From the NCBI GenBank assembly GCA_024734555.1, contig JANPWX010000153.1, forward strand, positions 627,555 through 691,554: 64,000 nt of DNA, read 5' to 3'. The stretch's first letter is position 1. Each line of letters opens with the position of its first letter. Both the position numbers and the translations under genes were made by a program. Below are positions 36,727 through 50,258 of the stretch, piece by piece. Source of the stretch: Trochalopteron elliotii (taxonomy: Eukaryota > Chordata > Aves > Passeriformes > Leiothrichidae). The notes beneath the pieces are model-generated. The model saw nothing but the letters and a program-made list of their open reading frames with translations, was not told the origin of the DNA and did not search any database.

Positions 36727-37350
36727 TCACTCTGCAGCCGTGGACTCAAGTGAAATCCTTCCTGTGGTTAAAAATGGTCTCTAAGCAACAAGCACTGAAA
36801 CATTTCCAAGTCTTTTTTGCTTGACCCAGGATTTGTGCTGAGTTAGATATGAGTAAACACTGGCATGACGTGACATTCCTGTTATTTATGTTCCATCCAA
36901 GTAAGTGGGAGATAACCTAGGCAAATTTCCATTATCTAATTATAAAAACCTCCTCATATTCCCATGAAACTAATTTTAATTTGATGAAAAACAGACAACT
37001 TGGAAATGGATTTCCTACGATTCGAGCGATAAGATTCTTTCTCAGTGTGTTCTCAATTTACCAAAGACTCCAAAATTGGAGATCTCTATTAATAAACATT
37101 GCTGGTTTGCTCATGCAGTGACTCTGTGTTATTACACGCACACAAAATAAAAATAAAAGGAAAAAGGTCCTCTGCTGCATTCCAGGGAAGGAGGAAGGAA
37201 CCACACTGTGCTTTATTTTCAAGAGGGAGCTGCAACAGGTGAAACTCCTGCTTTGTTCAAAGCTGCTCTCAACATGTGGTGGTCACAGGTGTTTAAAATG
37301 TCTGCAAGAATTCCACAAAAAATTGCCTTTGGAGAGCAGACCCCTCAGCA

Positions 37351-37412
37351 GGGAGGTTGGAACTGGGTGATCTTAAGGTCTCTTCAACTCAAACCATTCT
37401 GTGGTTCTGTGA
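37351..37412 (+). mobile_element. CR1 LINE 3' tail (about 60 bp)
   Basis: 'gggaggttggaactgggtga', 'tcttaaggtctcttcaactc', then 'aaaccattctgtggttctgtg'. The terminal ATTCTGTGGTTCTGTG shows two copies of the octamer typical of CR1 3' ends. Confidence 0.9.
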
Positions 37413-40400
37413 ATTACAGGAAGATCCTTGTAGCCATGATGTGCAGGGAGTTTTCTGCAGCAGAAACAAATTAGGTTTTGACAATTATTCTTTCTTAAAA
37501 GTCCCAATCCTGCCTTTCCTTACTCCTGGAAATTCCATAGCAGAATTCGTTGCATGAGTACAGGTTAGTGGCACCTCTCCTGAAACTCGTGACTTTGTCC
37601 AATGCCTAAAACATCCAGAAAAAAGGACCAGCAGCAAAAAACCAGTTTTTGCTGCAGTCTGGACCCAGGTTTGACCACTTCTCCTGAAAACTAAGCCCCA
37701 AAACCCCCCGAATTCCTGAAAAATCTAAGAGGAAGATCAATTTAACTAATGATGTGGGGGTTCTGTGTCCCCGTGGACCTCACACATATTATTTATAGAA
37801 TGCATTAATATTTCATTTTTCCCATCCCTAAACAGTCTTTGAGGGCGAGGAAAAAAAAAAGAGATAGCTGGAGACAGGTAACATTTTAATTGAAATTAAT
37901 GGGATTGGTTTGATTTCACCTCTGAGGATATAAAAATCATTCATTTTTTTTGTCATGAAAAGGATCTCTATGTCTCACCAGTGCCCTGACAAGCACGACA
38001 AGCTGTAGATCACACTGAGAATCCATCTCTCACTAACCTGTGCCATATAGATCATCACCCTCCAGTTTGTGAGGAACCAGTGAGGAAAAAATGTAGAGAT
38101 CATGAGAAGTTAGAGCTAAAACTCTGTTTTTCCTTGGGTTTTTTTTCTGCCAGCATGAGGAGAAGCCATCCCTGGGATGGTGCCCAGGCAGCCGCGTTGC
38201 CATTTTTCCCTCAGCCTCTCTCAGCAGCTGTAACCCCTGCCCAGGAACAGTGTGAGGAGCATTTTATGCTCCCTCTGTGCTGGACCTGGGCTGCTGAACG
38301 TGCCAAATCCGTGTGCTGAGCAATTGTTGTTCTCCAAAGGCTCCTCTGGAGTGGCGTGGAGCCTTTACCAGAGCTTTGCCAAATGGCCGCGGAGATGAAG
38401 AGACACCAAAACTGGCAGTGCCAACCAGAGGCAGGAATCAGCTCACTGCAGCCCTTTCAGCCCTGCCCTAAATAATTCTCTGCTGCCACAGGGGGTGCAG
38501 GAGCCTCTTGGCTTTCATTTATAAGATTAGTATATGTTTTTCCTATAGTGGGATAGAATGAGGTTGTGTTTTCTGAAGCACCTGAGTTGCTCAGGAGGAC
38601 AAATCACCCAGATTTGGGCTTTGAGCTCCTTCCTCTCTGTGTTTGAAAAGTTGAATCAGTGGAGCTCATGCTCCTAAGTCCACTGTCATAAATCACATTA
38701 AATCCTTATAAACTTAAAATGGAACACAAACAGATCACCACCCCAACCCCAAGTTACCTCTGAGCTCAGCCCCAATTTTCCTCCAAGCACCCTCCTTCTC
38801 ACTGTCCATTATGGAATAATTTTCCTTTTCTTTCAATAAAATCTTTTATAAAACTTTTTACTGTACATTTTCCAATGACTATCACTGTCCCAAAGGCCAG
38901 CAGTACCTTGGTTCACTTGCATCTACATGAATTCAGTCCCAATGCAGAGGAAGGTCTTGAAATTATTTCTCTTCTGCAGTAATTTGGGAAAATTAAATAC
39001 AACTCACAGGCAAAAGTGAGGAGTGAGTAAAATCCCACGGAAGCTGCAAGAGAGCAAATGGATGAGTCAAATATTACATTTACTCATTAGAAATTATAAG
39101 GAGGGTGCAAAATTTAACTAAAATTTCTTTTTATTGCTAGCAAATACACTGAATATAAAAAGGAATCCTATAGGATTTTGTGTTAAATTTTTAATTTTTG
39201 AGGTGGAAATGCACATAAAAACACCTCAGAAATTTTCTGTGAATTTCAGGATTTCCTTCCCTCAATTATCCTAACCTGGTTTATCAGAGTTGGGATCCAG
39301 AGCACACAGCACAGCTACTGAAATACCCCAGACCCCAGAAAACATGGAAAAAATCCTACAAAATCCCCCAGCAGATGTTTTTGGTTTTTTGTTTTTATTT
39401 TTTTTAATTTCAAGCCATGGACTAGGTTAGTCTAGTTCCTTTCAAGGAATTAATAGATAATAATAACTGCTTCTTCTGAGGAAAAGTGACCTATATTCCA
39501 GGTAAAGAAATATTCCTCCCAAAGAGGAATTTCACTGGCATGAAATGCTCTGCTAATAGCTACACTTGTATTATTTTTCATCTGGGTGCCCCAAGGATCT
39601 TCCTCCCCTATTCCTATGCCCAGTGCAGGGCCACCCTTTGTTACAACATTAAAATCTACTTAATATTTTTTTATCATTTCACATCACAGCCCCGGTAATT
39701 GTACCCTCAGGAGCAAGGCTTCTTCCTGCGTCTGCTTTTCAATATTATTGGCATGTCCCTCATTTGGGGACCTGGAATGATCTTTTTTGCATTTTCCCCG
39801 TGAAATGACAAACACGGCTGGTTGTGGCTCAAGCACTATTTGGAGCATGACCCCCTCGGCTCCTGGTGTTATCCAAATTAGATTTTGATCTTTGTCAATT
39901 AGGCTTTGCCACTGTGGACCTGCTGTGCCATTATCAGGAGAATCCCTGTCAGGGTTGGGAAGTCAGTGAACTTTGGAAGCCTTCCTCCACCTTCCAGGGA
40001 TGCAGTTTTAAAATTGGAGCTGTTTAAAAATACAATAATAAAATAAAATAAAAAAAATTCTGTCCACAGCCCCTATTTCTGGCAATCTTTGCACTGTTTG
40101 TCCTCAAACCAAGAATCACTTGCAGCATGGAGAGCTCTGCCTTCCCATGGCAAAAGAAAATCCAAGCAATCTTGATTTCCACAAGCAATTTGGCTTTCCT
40201 TTTGCTCCTTTTAATGTTCCTGGCTTTGTAACGTACTCTGCCACAGATTTGTCTGGGGGCCAGTTTCGCTTCTAGGGGGGGAAAAGATGTAGTGGCCAAC
40301 TGAATAAAAAAGATGAATGCCAGGAAATCTTCTCTGGTTGTCACACGGCAGGACTGGGATGCTGCTGCAGCCCAAGGGCTTTGTCAGCTGGTTGGGTTTA

Positions 40401-40856
40401 AACTGGGCAGGTACTGGGGGAATGTTGGGCCTGGCACAGACTCACCTCCCAACGTGAGCCATGAGGTGGCTCCAGAGCCATCCCAAATCCTTTCATGTGG
40501 GGAGGCTGCCTGCCAAAAAACTTCCTTTTCATTCTCACATTTCAGTTCTGGCTCAGCTTTCCAAGGTGCACTTGCAGGGTTTGGTACAGAGTTGCCCAGA
40601 TGGGACATGGGAGCTGCTGCGTGGGCTGAGGGAAAGGGAGAACCTTCCTGGCATGAAGAAATAACACTGCAAACCTGGATTTTCCAGCAGGAGAGGGCAT
40701 TCCACGGGCTCTAAGGCCAAGAATGATCATCAGGTCCAACCCTGTGCGCACCAAAAATTAAGGGGTTTGCTGACTCAGTACTTGTTTGAATTACAGCAGC
40801 TATCAAAAATTAGTGAAAACTTCCCAGGATAAAAAGTCTTATCAGCCAAGGGGTGG
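37413..40856. other. Unique non-coding sequence
   Basis: No gene or transposon recognised. 39690-39960 is a balanced, motif-rich unique stretch ('attagattttgatctttgtc', 'ttgtcaattaggc') that could be a conserved non-coding element. 40033-40060 is an AT-rich run. A short 'atcatcaggtccaaccctg' at 40728-40746 resembles CR1 but is too short to assign. Confidence 0.5.
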
Positions 40857-41130
40857 AGTGACAGGACAAGGGGAATGGCTTCCCACTGCCAGAGGGCAGG
40901 GCTGGATGGGATATTGGGCAGGAATTGTTCTCTGGGAGGCTGGACAGGCCCTGGCACAGGGTGCCCAGAGCAGCTGTGGCTGCCCCTGGATCCCTGGCAG
41001 TGCCCAAGGCCAGGTTGGACACTGGGGCTTGGAGCAGCCTGGAACAGTGGAAGGTGTCCCTGCCCATGGCAGGAGTGGCACTGGATGAGCTTTAAAATCC
41101 CTTCTAACCCAAAGCATCCCATAATTCCAT
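40857..41130 (+). mobile_element. CR1 LINE 3' fragment
   Basis: 'gagtgacaggacaaggggaa', then 'ctggacaggccctggcacag', 'ctgtggctgcccctggatcc', 'ggtgtccctgcccatggcag' and the end 'cccaaagcatcccataattcc'. It is closely similar to the copies at 286-550 and 16050-16321, so it is the same subfamily. Truncated at nearly the same point as 286-550. Confidence 0.94.
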
Positions 41131-41363
41131 CACCTGCTCATGTTTTGCAGTGCTGAAAACTTCAGGATGTTTAAAGGCTGCTCCTGTTTCCCCGAGGGCA
41201 GCAATTCCCTCTGCTTCACTCCAGTCTGGTGCAGACCCAGCCTTTGTTCTGCCTCAGAGGCTTCCAAGCCAATGCATTCCAGGATCCTCAGTAACTCTGA
41301 GGGACTTCCAGGACATCCATCCCCAAGATCCAGGGGATGCAGATTTTGGCACTGTCCCCTTGA

Positions 41364-41841
41364 TACCTTGGGAAGGCTGACTTGAAACAAAGACTGGACA
41401 GAATTAGAGAATGAAGTAGGTATTTATTAAAAGGTCTCTAGGATACATCTCGGGCAGGACAAGAGCCTGTCCAGGGCTACACCCAAGATGGACTTAAAAT
41501 GGTCACAAAATGGACACAAAATTGTCACACAATGGATGGCCAGTCACGAGGTCTCACCCTTTTATAAGTTTGGGTCCATTTGCTTATTGGGGTTTAATTG
41601 TCCAATTACAGCTTCAGGTTGTGAGGTCTCATCATTCTTGTTCCTCCCTTCAGCCCACCCTTGTTTGTGGGTTTGGGCCTGAAAACTTGTAATGGTTGTC
41701 CTTGGTCTCCAGCAGGAAAAGGATTTGTTTTGTGTCCCTGCTCTGTGAAGAGACCTGACTAACACTTAATATGAGGCTCAGAACTGCACCCCTGGGCAGC
41801 ACAGAATCTGAAAAACATGAAAGATAAAACTTCAGGCATCA
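41364..41841 (-). mobile_element. LTR-like dispersed repeat, copy 2 (minus strand)
   Basis: Partner of 13223-13659, about 40 bp longer because of an expanded 'atggtcacaaaatggacac' stretch at 41501-41537. On the minus strand it begins TGATGCCTGAAG. It retains a TATAAAAG box (41560-41567) and an AATAAA signal (41423-41428) about 135 bp downstream, an LTR-like promoter/poly(A) arrangement. Flanks are unrelated to those of copy 1. No convincing target duplication is visible. No internal viral sequence adjoins it, so it is probably a solo LTR. Confidence 0.8.
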
Positions 41842-44800
41842 CCCTCTGCAGTTATTTGGAGGCTAACCCAACATCAGCGTTTTTCTTTTCCCACTACCAA
41901 TTACTTTTTCCAAGCTGGATTCAAACCTTCCCCCATGTTTTGTTGCTGAGTACATGAAGGAAGAGCAGAGCAGATGAGCCTCACACAGCCACAGGAGCTC
42001 AGCTGCTCCCACAGTGGCTTCCTTGGGAATGCCAGTGGAATTCAGCGATGGCAAAATGAGCCCTCCAGGCGTGGTTGGGTTTGGTCCCTCGCTGCCCCGT
42101 TAGCAGACAGCTCCTCTGACCAGAATACACAAAATTGGAGCGAGGACAGGGGAGTTTCTAATACCTGCCAGCAGGGAGCTAAATGTGGGAAGAGCGCTGG
42201 GAGCCAGCCTTGCACAGAACACTCACACCCAGGGAGGCTCGGGATAAACAAGCAGATGAAACGACTGCTTGGGAAAAGGGTTTCCAAACAATGTCTTGGA
42301 TGGACAGGATCGATTTTAACAAGACTGGGAGGATGCAGTGATGGTTTGCAATGGTTTGGGGCATTATCACCCCTTGTCACTCACTGGATTGTTTTTGACC
42401 AAGCCGATCGAGCATCAATTCTTTTTTATATTCTGCCTTCAGTTTTCAACAAACAAAACTTGCTAATTTTTCTGCAGGTAGGGAGAGGAAGAAAATACTT
42501 TTTTACAGGTCGTTTTTGATAATAAAACCAAGTGATGCATTCTGAAAGGTACAAATTTGGTGTTACTCAAACCCCATGCAAAAAGAAAAATTAAGGCCAA
42601 ATTCTGAAGAAACCTGGGTTTTAAGTGATGAGTATGTTTGGGTTTGATCCAGTGAAGTTTGACATTGAAAAGGTCTAGTCCAAGTCCTTAAAATATACAC
42701 TGCTGATAATTTTTTACCTCTCAGCTTATTCAGCATGTTCAAGAACATGAACTAAGCTGTCTTGACTACAAATTAGCTGGATAGAAAAAGCCAGGACTAG
42801 GTTTTTAGGATATTTTACTGTATAGCCTGCCTAAGACGGAGGCACAGATTGTAAAGTTCATATATCATTTTGCAGGATTTATTTATTCTTTCTTGCCAAC
42901 TCAGCTCCAAAGCCCAGAGGTCAAACCCTACAGCTCTTGACATCCACAGTTTTGCCACTGACTTCACTGATGGCATCATTTCAAGCATGAAGACAACAGT
43001 TCTTGGTTGAGGGTTTTTCAGCTTGCACTTTTAAAACCCTTCCAAAAAAATCTCTATAAAAATTATAATGAGCATTTATAAAAATGGCTCTCCCAACTCA
43101 AACCCCAACTATCTAAAAAATGCTTCAAAGAGAATGAATGGAAAAATATCCAGGCCAGGCTTTGTCACGTCATGCTCAGGGTTTACAGCATGGTTTGGAA
43201 CTACTGAGTGAACTTTTACAACAACTGCTGCACTTTATATTCCTGAGTGTTTTTGGCTGCTCTTGACAGGGTGAGATACCCAGGCTCATGGATATGAACA
43301 GTCCTGCTGGAAGATTATCTACTGGAAATTTATATCTTGCCTTCCCAGCTCTCTCCAGCCCACACCAGTGATGGAACAGGATGTCCACACAAATCTTTTG
43401 TCCTGTTTAAATCCTCTTTATGCCTTGCATTACTCTTGGATGTGACCTCTGGATTTTGTGCTGGTCCCCTGTGCAGGCCACTGTCACCCAGGGTAATTCC
43501 CACTCAACATCCCAGCATTTAGGGGGTGAATTTCCTGATGTAGCCACGGACTGATGAGAATAATAAATGTAAAGCTGATTTTCTCACACACCTGCAAATA
43601 CTTGTGTGGTTAAGTCCAAAAAACAAAGCCAAGTCAACTTCCAGATATCCAAGTGGAACTCATTAATGTGGAGGCCAAGACTTCTACCTTTCTGAAGATA
43701 CATTTGATTAATTTATATTAATAAATTTAATGGCTACAAAGTGATCGCATTGCCTCAGTGAAGGCAAAGTATTATAAATTTACCTAAATCCTTGGTATTT
43801 TTAATAAAATCCCTCATTACAAGGAGCTTATGCACACACATACAATCACATGCATATTTATGTGTTTTTATAGACACAATAAATATATATTTGTGTGCCT
43901 GTAAAAGCATATTCAGACCCTTATTAATATAGGAGCACACAAAGACACAGCATAAAGCTCTAATTCCAATGTTTTTTGCTGCATTTTGCTGATAAACAGG
44001 GCTGGATCCATTTGTATCTGTTTGAACTCAACAGCAGCAAAACCAGTTGAGGAAGAGCAACATCACAGGGTAAAATAAAAATAAAATTACCTAATCCTGT
44101 TGCCAGTAACTTCAAAAGATTGTCTATTTATGGCAACATCCTGATCCATTTGCCACTGACCAATGAAACCAAGATTTTGGAGTGGGGAGCTGATCCTGCA
44201 AGGGATTTGTTTGATCTACAGGAAAATCCTCCTCAGCAGATAAAAAAATGAGTGGACCTGGCTACAACTCAAATTCTGCTTAGTCTGCTCTGACAGCATA
44301 ATCAAAGCTATGCTAGAAAGCATGGAATAATATACAAATATATATATATATTTTCTCAAATGACTCTAAAAACCCACAGGAAATTTTTTTTTTACTTAAA
44401 TGGGAAGGAGAAAATCTATATCTCGGAGAGTGAAAAACAAATTAAAGGTTCTTGAAGGGTGTTTCTTAACATTTACCAGTGTTTTTCCCCATGGAAAAGA
44501 TGAAAAATTAGCTTGAACCCTAGAGCTTTTGGTCTTTTGTAATATTTTCCTTTCCCTCCCCCCCCACCTTCACAATGAATATAGATTTTTTTTAAATCCT
44601 AGCGATGTCACATATTTAGATTTGAAAACTTTCTCATTGTTATATGAGACAGTTTTAAATTAAAAATGCATTTGGGACTTACCTGTGCAAGGAGGGTGGA
44701 GGAGCACACAGGCATCAGCAAACACATGAATCTGAGTTATTTTTGGAGTGTGGTTTTGGAGTCTATAACAAAATAATCCTGAAATCAAGAGAAATATTCT

Positions 44801-45504
44801 GCTCTCAGGCTTCCCATGCTAAGATAAGGATCTTTGCTGTCTGCTCTGATTTGGCTCCATCCAGGAAAACATCAGCTGTCATTAAGGAGACTTTTGCCTT
44901 CTCCCATCTGGGTCTCATCATGTTTCACCCTGGAAGTGGAAATAAAGCTCCAGCAGCTCTCTGGGCAGGGGGACAACCGTATTTTTATTAATCTGTATCA
45001 GCAAAATCACTTCTGAAGTGTGATCTTAAGCTTAAAACAGTGAACAGGGGTTCAAAAATCAGGATTAATTTATATTTTTACTTAAATTCATCTCTAAAAC
45101 ACTCAGTTCTCTGCTGGTAAAACAGGCATGGTGTTGTTTCCTCTCCCACCTTTTCCCTACAGTCCTTGTTCAAATGTAAAAGTCCTGAGGAAGAACCTCC
45201 TCAGTCTTTATGTTGGTGAAACCTCACACATGGTTAAATACTCATTTGAAGCCTAGAAACACGAAGCAAACAATATTAATAAGATAGATTTATGAATCCC
45301 TTGATTTAAAAAAATAGACTGGTTAAAACAATTTAAATTTTTGAGCTGTAATCGCTGAATTAGCTAAAAATAAAATTATTAGTGAGACAATCATTATTTG
45401 CTTTTTCACACACCCGTTTCAAATCCTTTTTTTAATGAGAATTCCTCTTTGAGGTTTCCTTCACAGGGATATCTGTGAAAAATGAACACCAAAAAAGGTT
45501 TGCA
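41842..45504. other. Unique non-coding sequence
   Basis: No gene or transposon recognised. A 181-codon plus frame at 41974-42519 has no recognisable domain. Very AT-rich around 43540-44640, with a short (TA)n near 44337-44350 and a C8 run near 44556-44566. Confidence 0.55.
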
Positions 45505-45641
45505 CCATCTCTGGAAGTGTCCAAGGCCAGGTTGGATGGGACTTGGAGCACCCTGGGGTAGTGGAAGGTGTCCCTGCCCATGGCAGGGGTGGAATTAAAT
45601 TTGTTTTCATGATCTCTTCCAACCCAAACCAGGATTATGAG
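45505..45641 (+). mobile_element. CR1 LINE 3' tail
   Basis: 'catctctggaagtgtccaag', 'gccaggttggatgggacttg', 'gtggaaggtgtccctgccca', then 'tcttccaacccaaaccagga'. About 137 bp at the CR1 3' end. Confidence 0.93.
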
Positions 45642-46363
45642 ATGGATGCCAGGATTTGGCACTGCTCACCTTGGCCTCCAGGAGCTTATCACTGCAGTTG
45701 GAATGACAGAGGGGATAGAAACTACTTTGGGAATATTTGGCAGTGGTGAAAGAGATGCGAGATGAGACCTGGATGGAAATAAAGCAGAGCTGCTCCACTT
45801 TTTCATGCATTATTAAAATTGAGATTTTAAAAATTCAGACTTTATTTTTACCTTTAAAAAATGCAACAGATGTGCGTGAAGACAAAGCTGGTGCCTGCTC
45901 TGCCTCGTGGAAGGCGTTTTATGGTTGTGTGGAGCAGATTCCAGAGGAGAGCACAGCGGAACGGCTGCGAGGATCCGTCATGTGTTAATTGGGGCAATCG
46001 GTACGGAGCCAACTTTTACAACCTTGCTCCATTTTAAGAAGTTTTTACACTTATTGAATGCATTAAAACCTAGGAAATGCTGTGGGGATTGTCCCTTGAA
46101 TTCTGCACGCTGAAATCTTACTCGTGGGGGCTGCAGGGAGAGCTGATTTAGTTTTGCTATTTGTCCGTAGAAGGACAAGGCACAAAACAAGGGATAAAAC
46201 TGCAAAGAGGAGCTGGTGCAAACCACAAGACACTCAGCAATAAAGCTTAATTTGACTGCAAAAAAGCAATTTATAAGAGAGCTCTCTTGAACATCTCTGG
46301 TTCCTCTAATCAAATCTAATTGTGGATTGGTAAATTCTCTGTGTGGAGCATCAGAAACATGCT

Positions 46364-46496
46364 GTGTCCAAGGCCAGGTTGGATGGGGCTTGGAGAGACC
46401 TGGTCTAGTGGAAAGTTCCCTGCCCATGACAGGTGAGTTTTAAGGTCCCTCCCAGCCCAAACCAATCTAAGTTGCCATTATCTTATGATTATGTGA
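46364..46496 (+). mobile_element. CR1 LINE 3' tail
   Basis: 'tgtccaaggccaggttggat', 'ggggcttggagagacctggt', 'gtggaaagttccctgcccat', 'aaggtccctcccagcccaaa', with a decayed tail containing 'cttatgattatgtg'. A separate insertion from the one at 45505, in the same orientation. Confidence 0.92.
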
Positions 46497-49400
46497 ATTC
46501 TTGAGCTGCCAAAATGAAACCTGGAGCCTTCACTTTGGCAAAATCCCACTTTAAATCCATCTTGTGTTTTGCCTCAGGACCAGAGGTCAGATCCCAAGGA
46601 AAAAACTGATCTTGGTGAAATGCCTTGGATAAACAGAGGGATTGCCCTGGGAACACCAACAGCAGAGAATGAAATGCTGCAATTTTCAAGTGGTGGTTGC
46701 AGCAGGAATGACCACATCCACTTTATTTTTTGCCCAGAAACCATCCAATCAGCTCCAGTGGGTTCCTGCCTGTCTACAGGGAGTGTAGAAAGCCTTCCTC
46801 TTCTGCCCAAGACTTTTCCCATGTGGAATGGCCCTGAAAAGGGCAGAGAAGAGCTGCCACCACCACCCCACTGCTCCCACAGCACCCCTGTGCACCCCCC
46901 AAAATCACAGCCAAGCTGTCCCACAGCAGCTGGAGCGGTTTCTTCTCTGCTTTTTCACCACCAGGTATCCAAAATGATCATGTCATTCCCAGCCTGAAGA
47001 CTGTTTGGGATTTTACGAGGAAGCTGGAGGTGAGGGTGGAGGCAGGACCTTCTCCCCAGGGGCTGCAGGATGCACTGGAGACAGCAGAGAGGAACTTGCT
47101 GGGTCTTCAGGGCTGGAGAAGGCAAGAAGCAGCAGAAAGGAGAAGGTCAAACCTTTTCATTCTCCACCCACCCCCGAGGGTCACCCAGAAGGGTGGGATT
47201 GGTGGTGGCACAAAAAGGAAGGAAAGAAGTGACCAAAATGGGTTATCACTGCATAATTCCAGGATAAATTCAGTTAATAAAGCTGTGGCCTAATTAAACC
47301 CCATCCTTTGCTCCCTCCCTTCTTCTGCAGACAGTCTGAATCATGCAACATTTTCACCTCTGGGAGCTTTTTCCCAGAAAATAAAATTCCCACTACAGCA
47401 TTTCTGCGTACCTGTAAGCTGGGTCCTGAAAGACCTGCAGGTGAAATGAGTAAGCAGAGAAGACAAAAATAAAAAAAATCAACTCACGGTCAAAATTTTT
47501 TTGTCACATAGTTACTTATTAATTATATCAAAATTGGGCCAAGTTGTCCAGTTAACTCCACCAAAATCATTCAGACCTGTGACAAGATTTGAATGAGCAC
47601 AAATTTAAAAATAAGTAGGGTTGAATGCACAAATGGGAAGAGTGCTATGCTATGGAAATTTCATCTATCTGAATATATCTGAAATCTCATACATCTGTGA
47701 ATGTCAGAAATGTATTCATGCACACAAAAAATACAATTAAGATTTAGCACACCGCTCTTATTTCAGGAGATTTAAAATGTAACAGCAACAAAGAACATGT
47801 TTTCCACAAGAAAAATGTGAATCAGCAGCTTGATCTGTTCCCTGTTTTCACAAGCGAAGTCCTGTCTGTTATAATCTTGTTTTTCTCAGCCATAAACACA
47901 GTGTGAAAAAAAAAAAAGGAGAGAAATTTATGTTGAATATGGTTATAGTTATTATTTCCCTTCTGGGGATTTATTAAGCATGTGTTAGGAGTTTAGGTAT
48001 AAAATGAAATTGTTTTTTCACTACATAGATGTCTTCTGTGACTATCTGTAAAATTTCATTAAGGTGTTAGACTTGATATTGCAGATCAAAGTAATCCCAA
48101 GAGATTAAGGAGACCCTGCTAATTGACTAAGGTCATGTACTGCACTTCCCACTGGCACTTTGGCCTACATTGACAACAGAGGAGCAGCCCCATCTCCAAG
48201 GACCATTCTATAAAAATACCATTTTCTTTATCTCTAGTCCAGTTTTCACACCGCTACAATAACAAGGGATTTCATAAATCCAGGTGGACTGATTAGAGTT
48301 TTGAGTATGTAACTTTCTGAGTAAAAAATATACATGATACTTTTGAACAATTTTGACATTTTATCTTACCCTTTAAAACTCCCGGGAACAGATTGCACGT
48401 TAGGTGTTTAAGAATAAAAAGTGTCAGCACATATAGTGAGTTCCATCATTCAAACTTGGCACTAAAGAGGATATTGAAAGCCTTGCTGCAGACCATTAAA
48501 ACCAGCTAATTTACAACCAAAGACATTGTTGCTTGAAGTGCCAATTTGGTCAATAATTAAGGCTTGGAATATATATCCAGCTCTGACAGGAGAAAATTCC
48601 TAAAAAACCTTTCCCTGTTGATCCAAACATACAATATATTACTCTCAATTGGATAGTGGCTCTCAGTTCTGTGTTGTGATATTATTGAAAATTATGGATT
48701 ATCCAGAGGTGTGGTGAGAAATTATTGCTGCTGTCAGCCAGATTTGTGAACCCAGTGCTGAGACATCTGCTCCCCACTAGATCCCATGCCTGGAAAAGTG
48801 AATGCTGGAAAAGTTGGAGGGAATTCACAAAAAAACTTTGGAAAATACAGCTCTTTTCTGTCCTCATCATGGGAGAAGTAAGAAACTCAAAGCCAATTGA
48901 CCAGAAGTTTTAAGGACAAGATTTACAGGGAAATAAACAGGAGAACTGGGGTAGTACAGCCGTTAATTTAGCAGAGTATGAATAAAGAGCACCAACAACA
49001 GCAAGCTGAGTGAGAAAGATGCAAATTAGAATTTCCCTGCCATGATTTAACTCATCAAGTTATACACCAAGAGATTTTGACACTTTTCTTTTACTAAAAG
49101 TTTAAAAATCAAGTTACTTGGCGTTTTTTTCCTAAATATTGTGCTGTTACAAAAAGCTTGTGGGTTCTTTTTTAGGTTTCATTCAGTCATTATTTTTCCT
49201 CAAGTTTATCCAGGTTCTTCCTGAAGGGAAGACTTCAACTTGAGGCAAAGTCATAAGCAATGGGATTACTGGGTACATTTCAGCAACGTTAATGGATGTA
49301 ACAACCACCCTCCCATTCACCAGATGAAATCCCCATCTAAGCAGAAGGATAGTAGGAGGCTTATGACATCCATAAAATGGGTGTCGTTTGCATGGAGATG

Positions 49401-50192
49401 AATTTCAGCCCTTAGAAGCCAACAGAATCACATTTTCCATTATGTTCAGCCAGCAGAACGGATTTCATTAATCAGCCTCTCATCAAGGGCTCAGTCCTAC
49501 CACATTACTCAAACTAAGTAATACCTAAGATGCAAATGGGTCCACTAAAGCCAAGGAGGCATCTGGAGAAGTTGTGTCGTTCTCTGACTAAAGGTGCTTT
49601 AATGAACTTTGAGAAATCCCAGGTTCCACACGTGAAATCCTCATACCCTTCCAGCTCTTCAGAAAGGTCCTGACTAAATAAGTCATTCAACAGAAGTATT
49701 TAATCCCTCAAACGCTGGAGAATGATGACAAAAGTGAAGCTGTTGAAGGCTGTTGAAGGAAAGAGGTAAAATTTTGCATTGACTGCTTTTTCGGCTCAAA
49801 TAGAGAGCTCAGAATTGCTTTTCACTCAGCAATTGGCATTGAACTCTTTGAGGCACCATTTTGTGTAAGACATACAGGAGGCCTTAAGTCCTAGAAATAT
49901 GGAAAGACTCGGTATGGATGAGGTTTTATTATCCTTGATTCACTGGAATTCAAAGTTTTGTCAGTATTTCTAATATTCCCTATGCCCATTTAACCATCCT
50001 ATTTGATGAGGTGGCTGAGTTTGTCCATGATATATTCATTTATACTGAATAAAATCTTTGTTTTCTATCTAATTAATATTTTCCTGGAGTTGGTTGGGTG
50101 CTGTATTTTCCTTGCTTTATATCCCAGGCAGAACAATAAAATTTGAATGATCAAAAGGACTAAAAAAAGCAGGAGAAATCCCAACTTTCATA

Positions 50193-50258
50193 TTTGCATG
50201 GCGTTGCCATTTGGCAAATCCAATGAAGTTTTTTGATCTTCCTTTTGCCAAATGCAAA
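50193..50258. repeat. Inverted repeat with NFI-type half-sites
   Basis: A perfect 11-bp inverted repeat: CATTTGGCAAA at 50208-50218 and TTTGCCAAATG at 50244-50254, with a 25-nt spacer. TTTGCAT at 50193-50199 is complementary to ATGCAAA at 50252-50258. The arms contain TTGGCA/TGCCAA, half-sites of the nuclear factor I type. The left arm also forms a small internal palindrome, TTGCCATTTGGCAA. Confidence 0.7.

Noticed and set aside
40728..40746. Short 'atcatcaggtccaaccctg' as another CR1 end
   Set aside because: Under 20 bp of similarity and no extension on either side.
41974..42519. 181-codon plus-strand frame as a possible gene
   Set aside because: No recognised family, no supporting splice or promoter signals, and it begins just beyond an LTR-like repeat.
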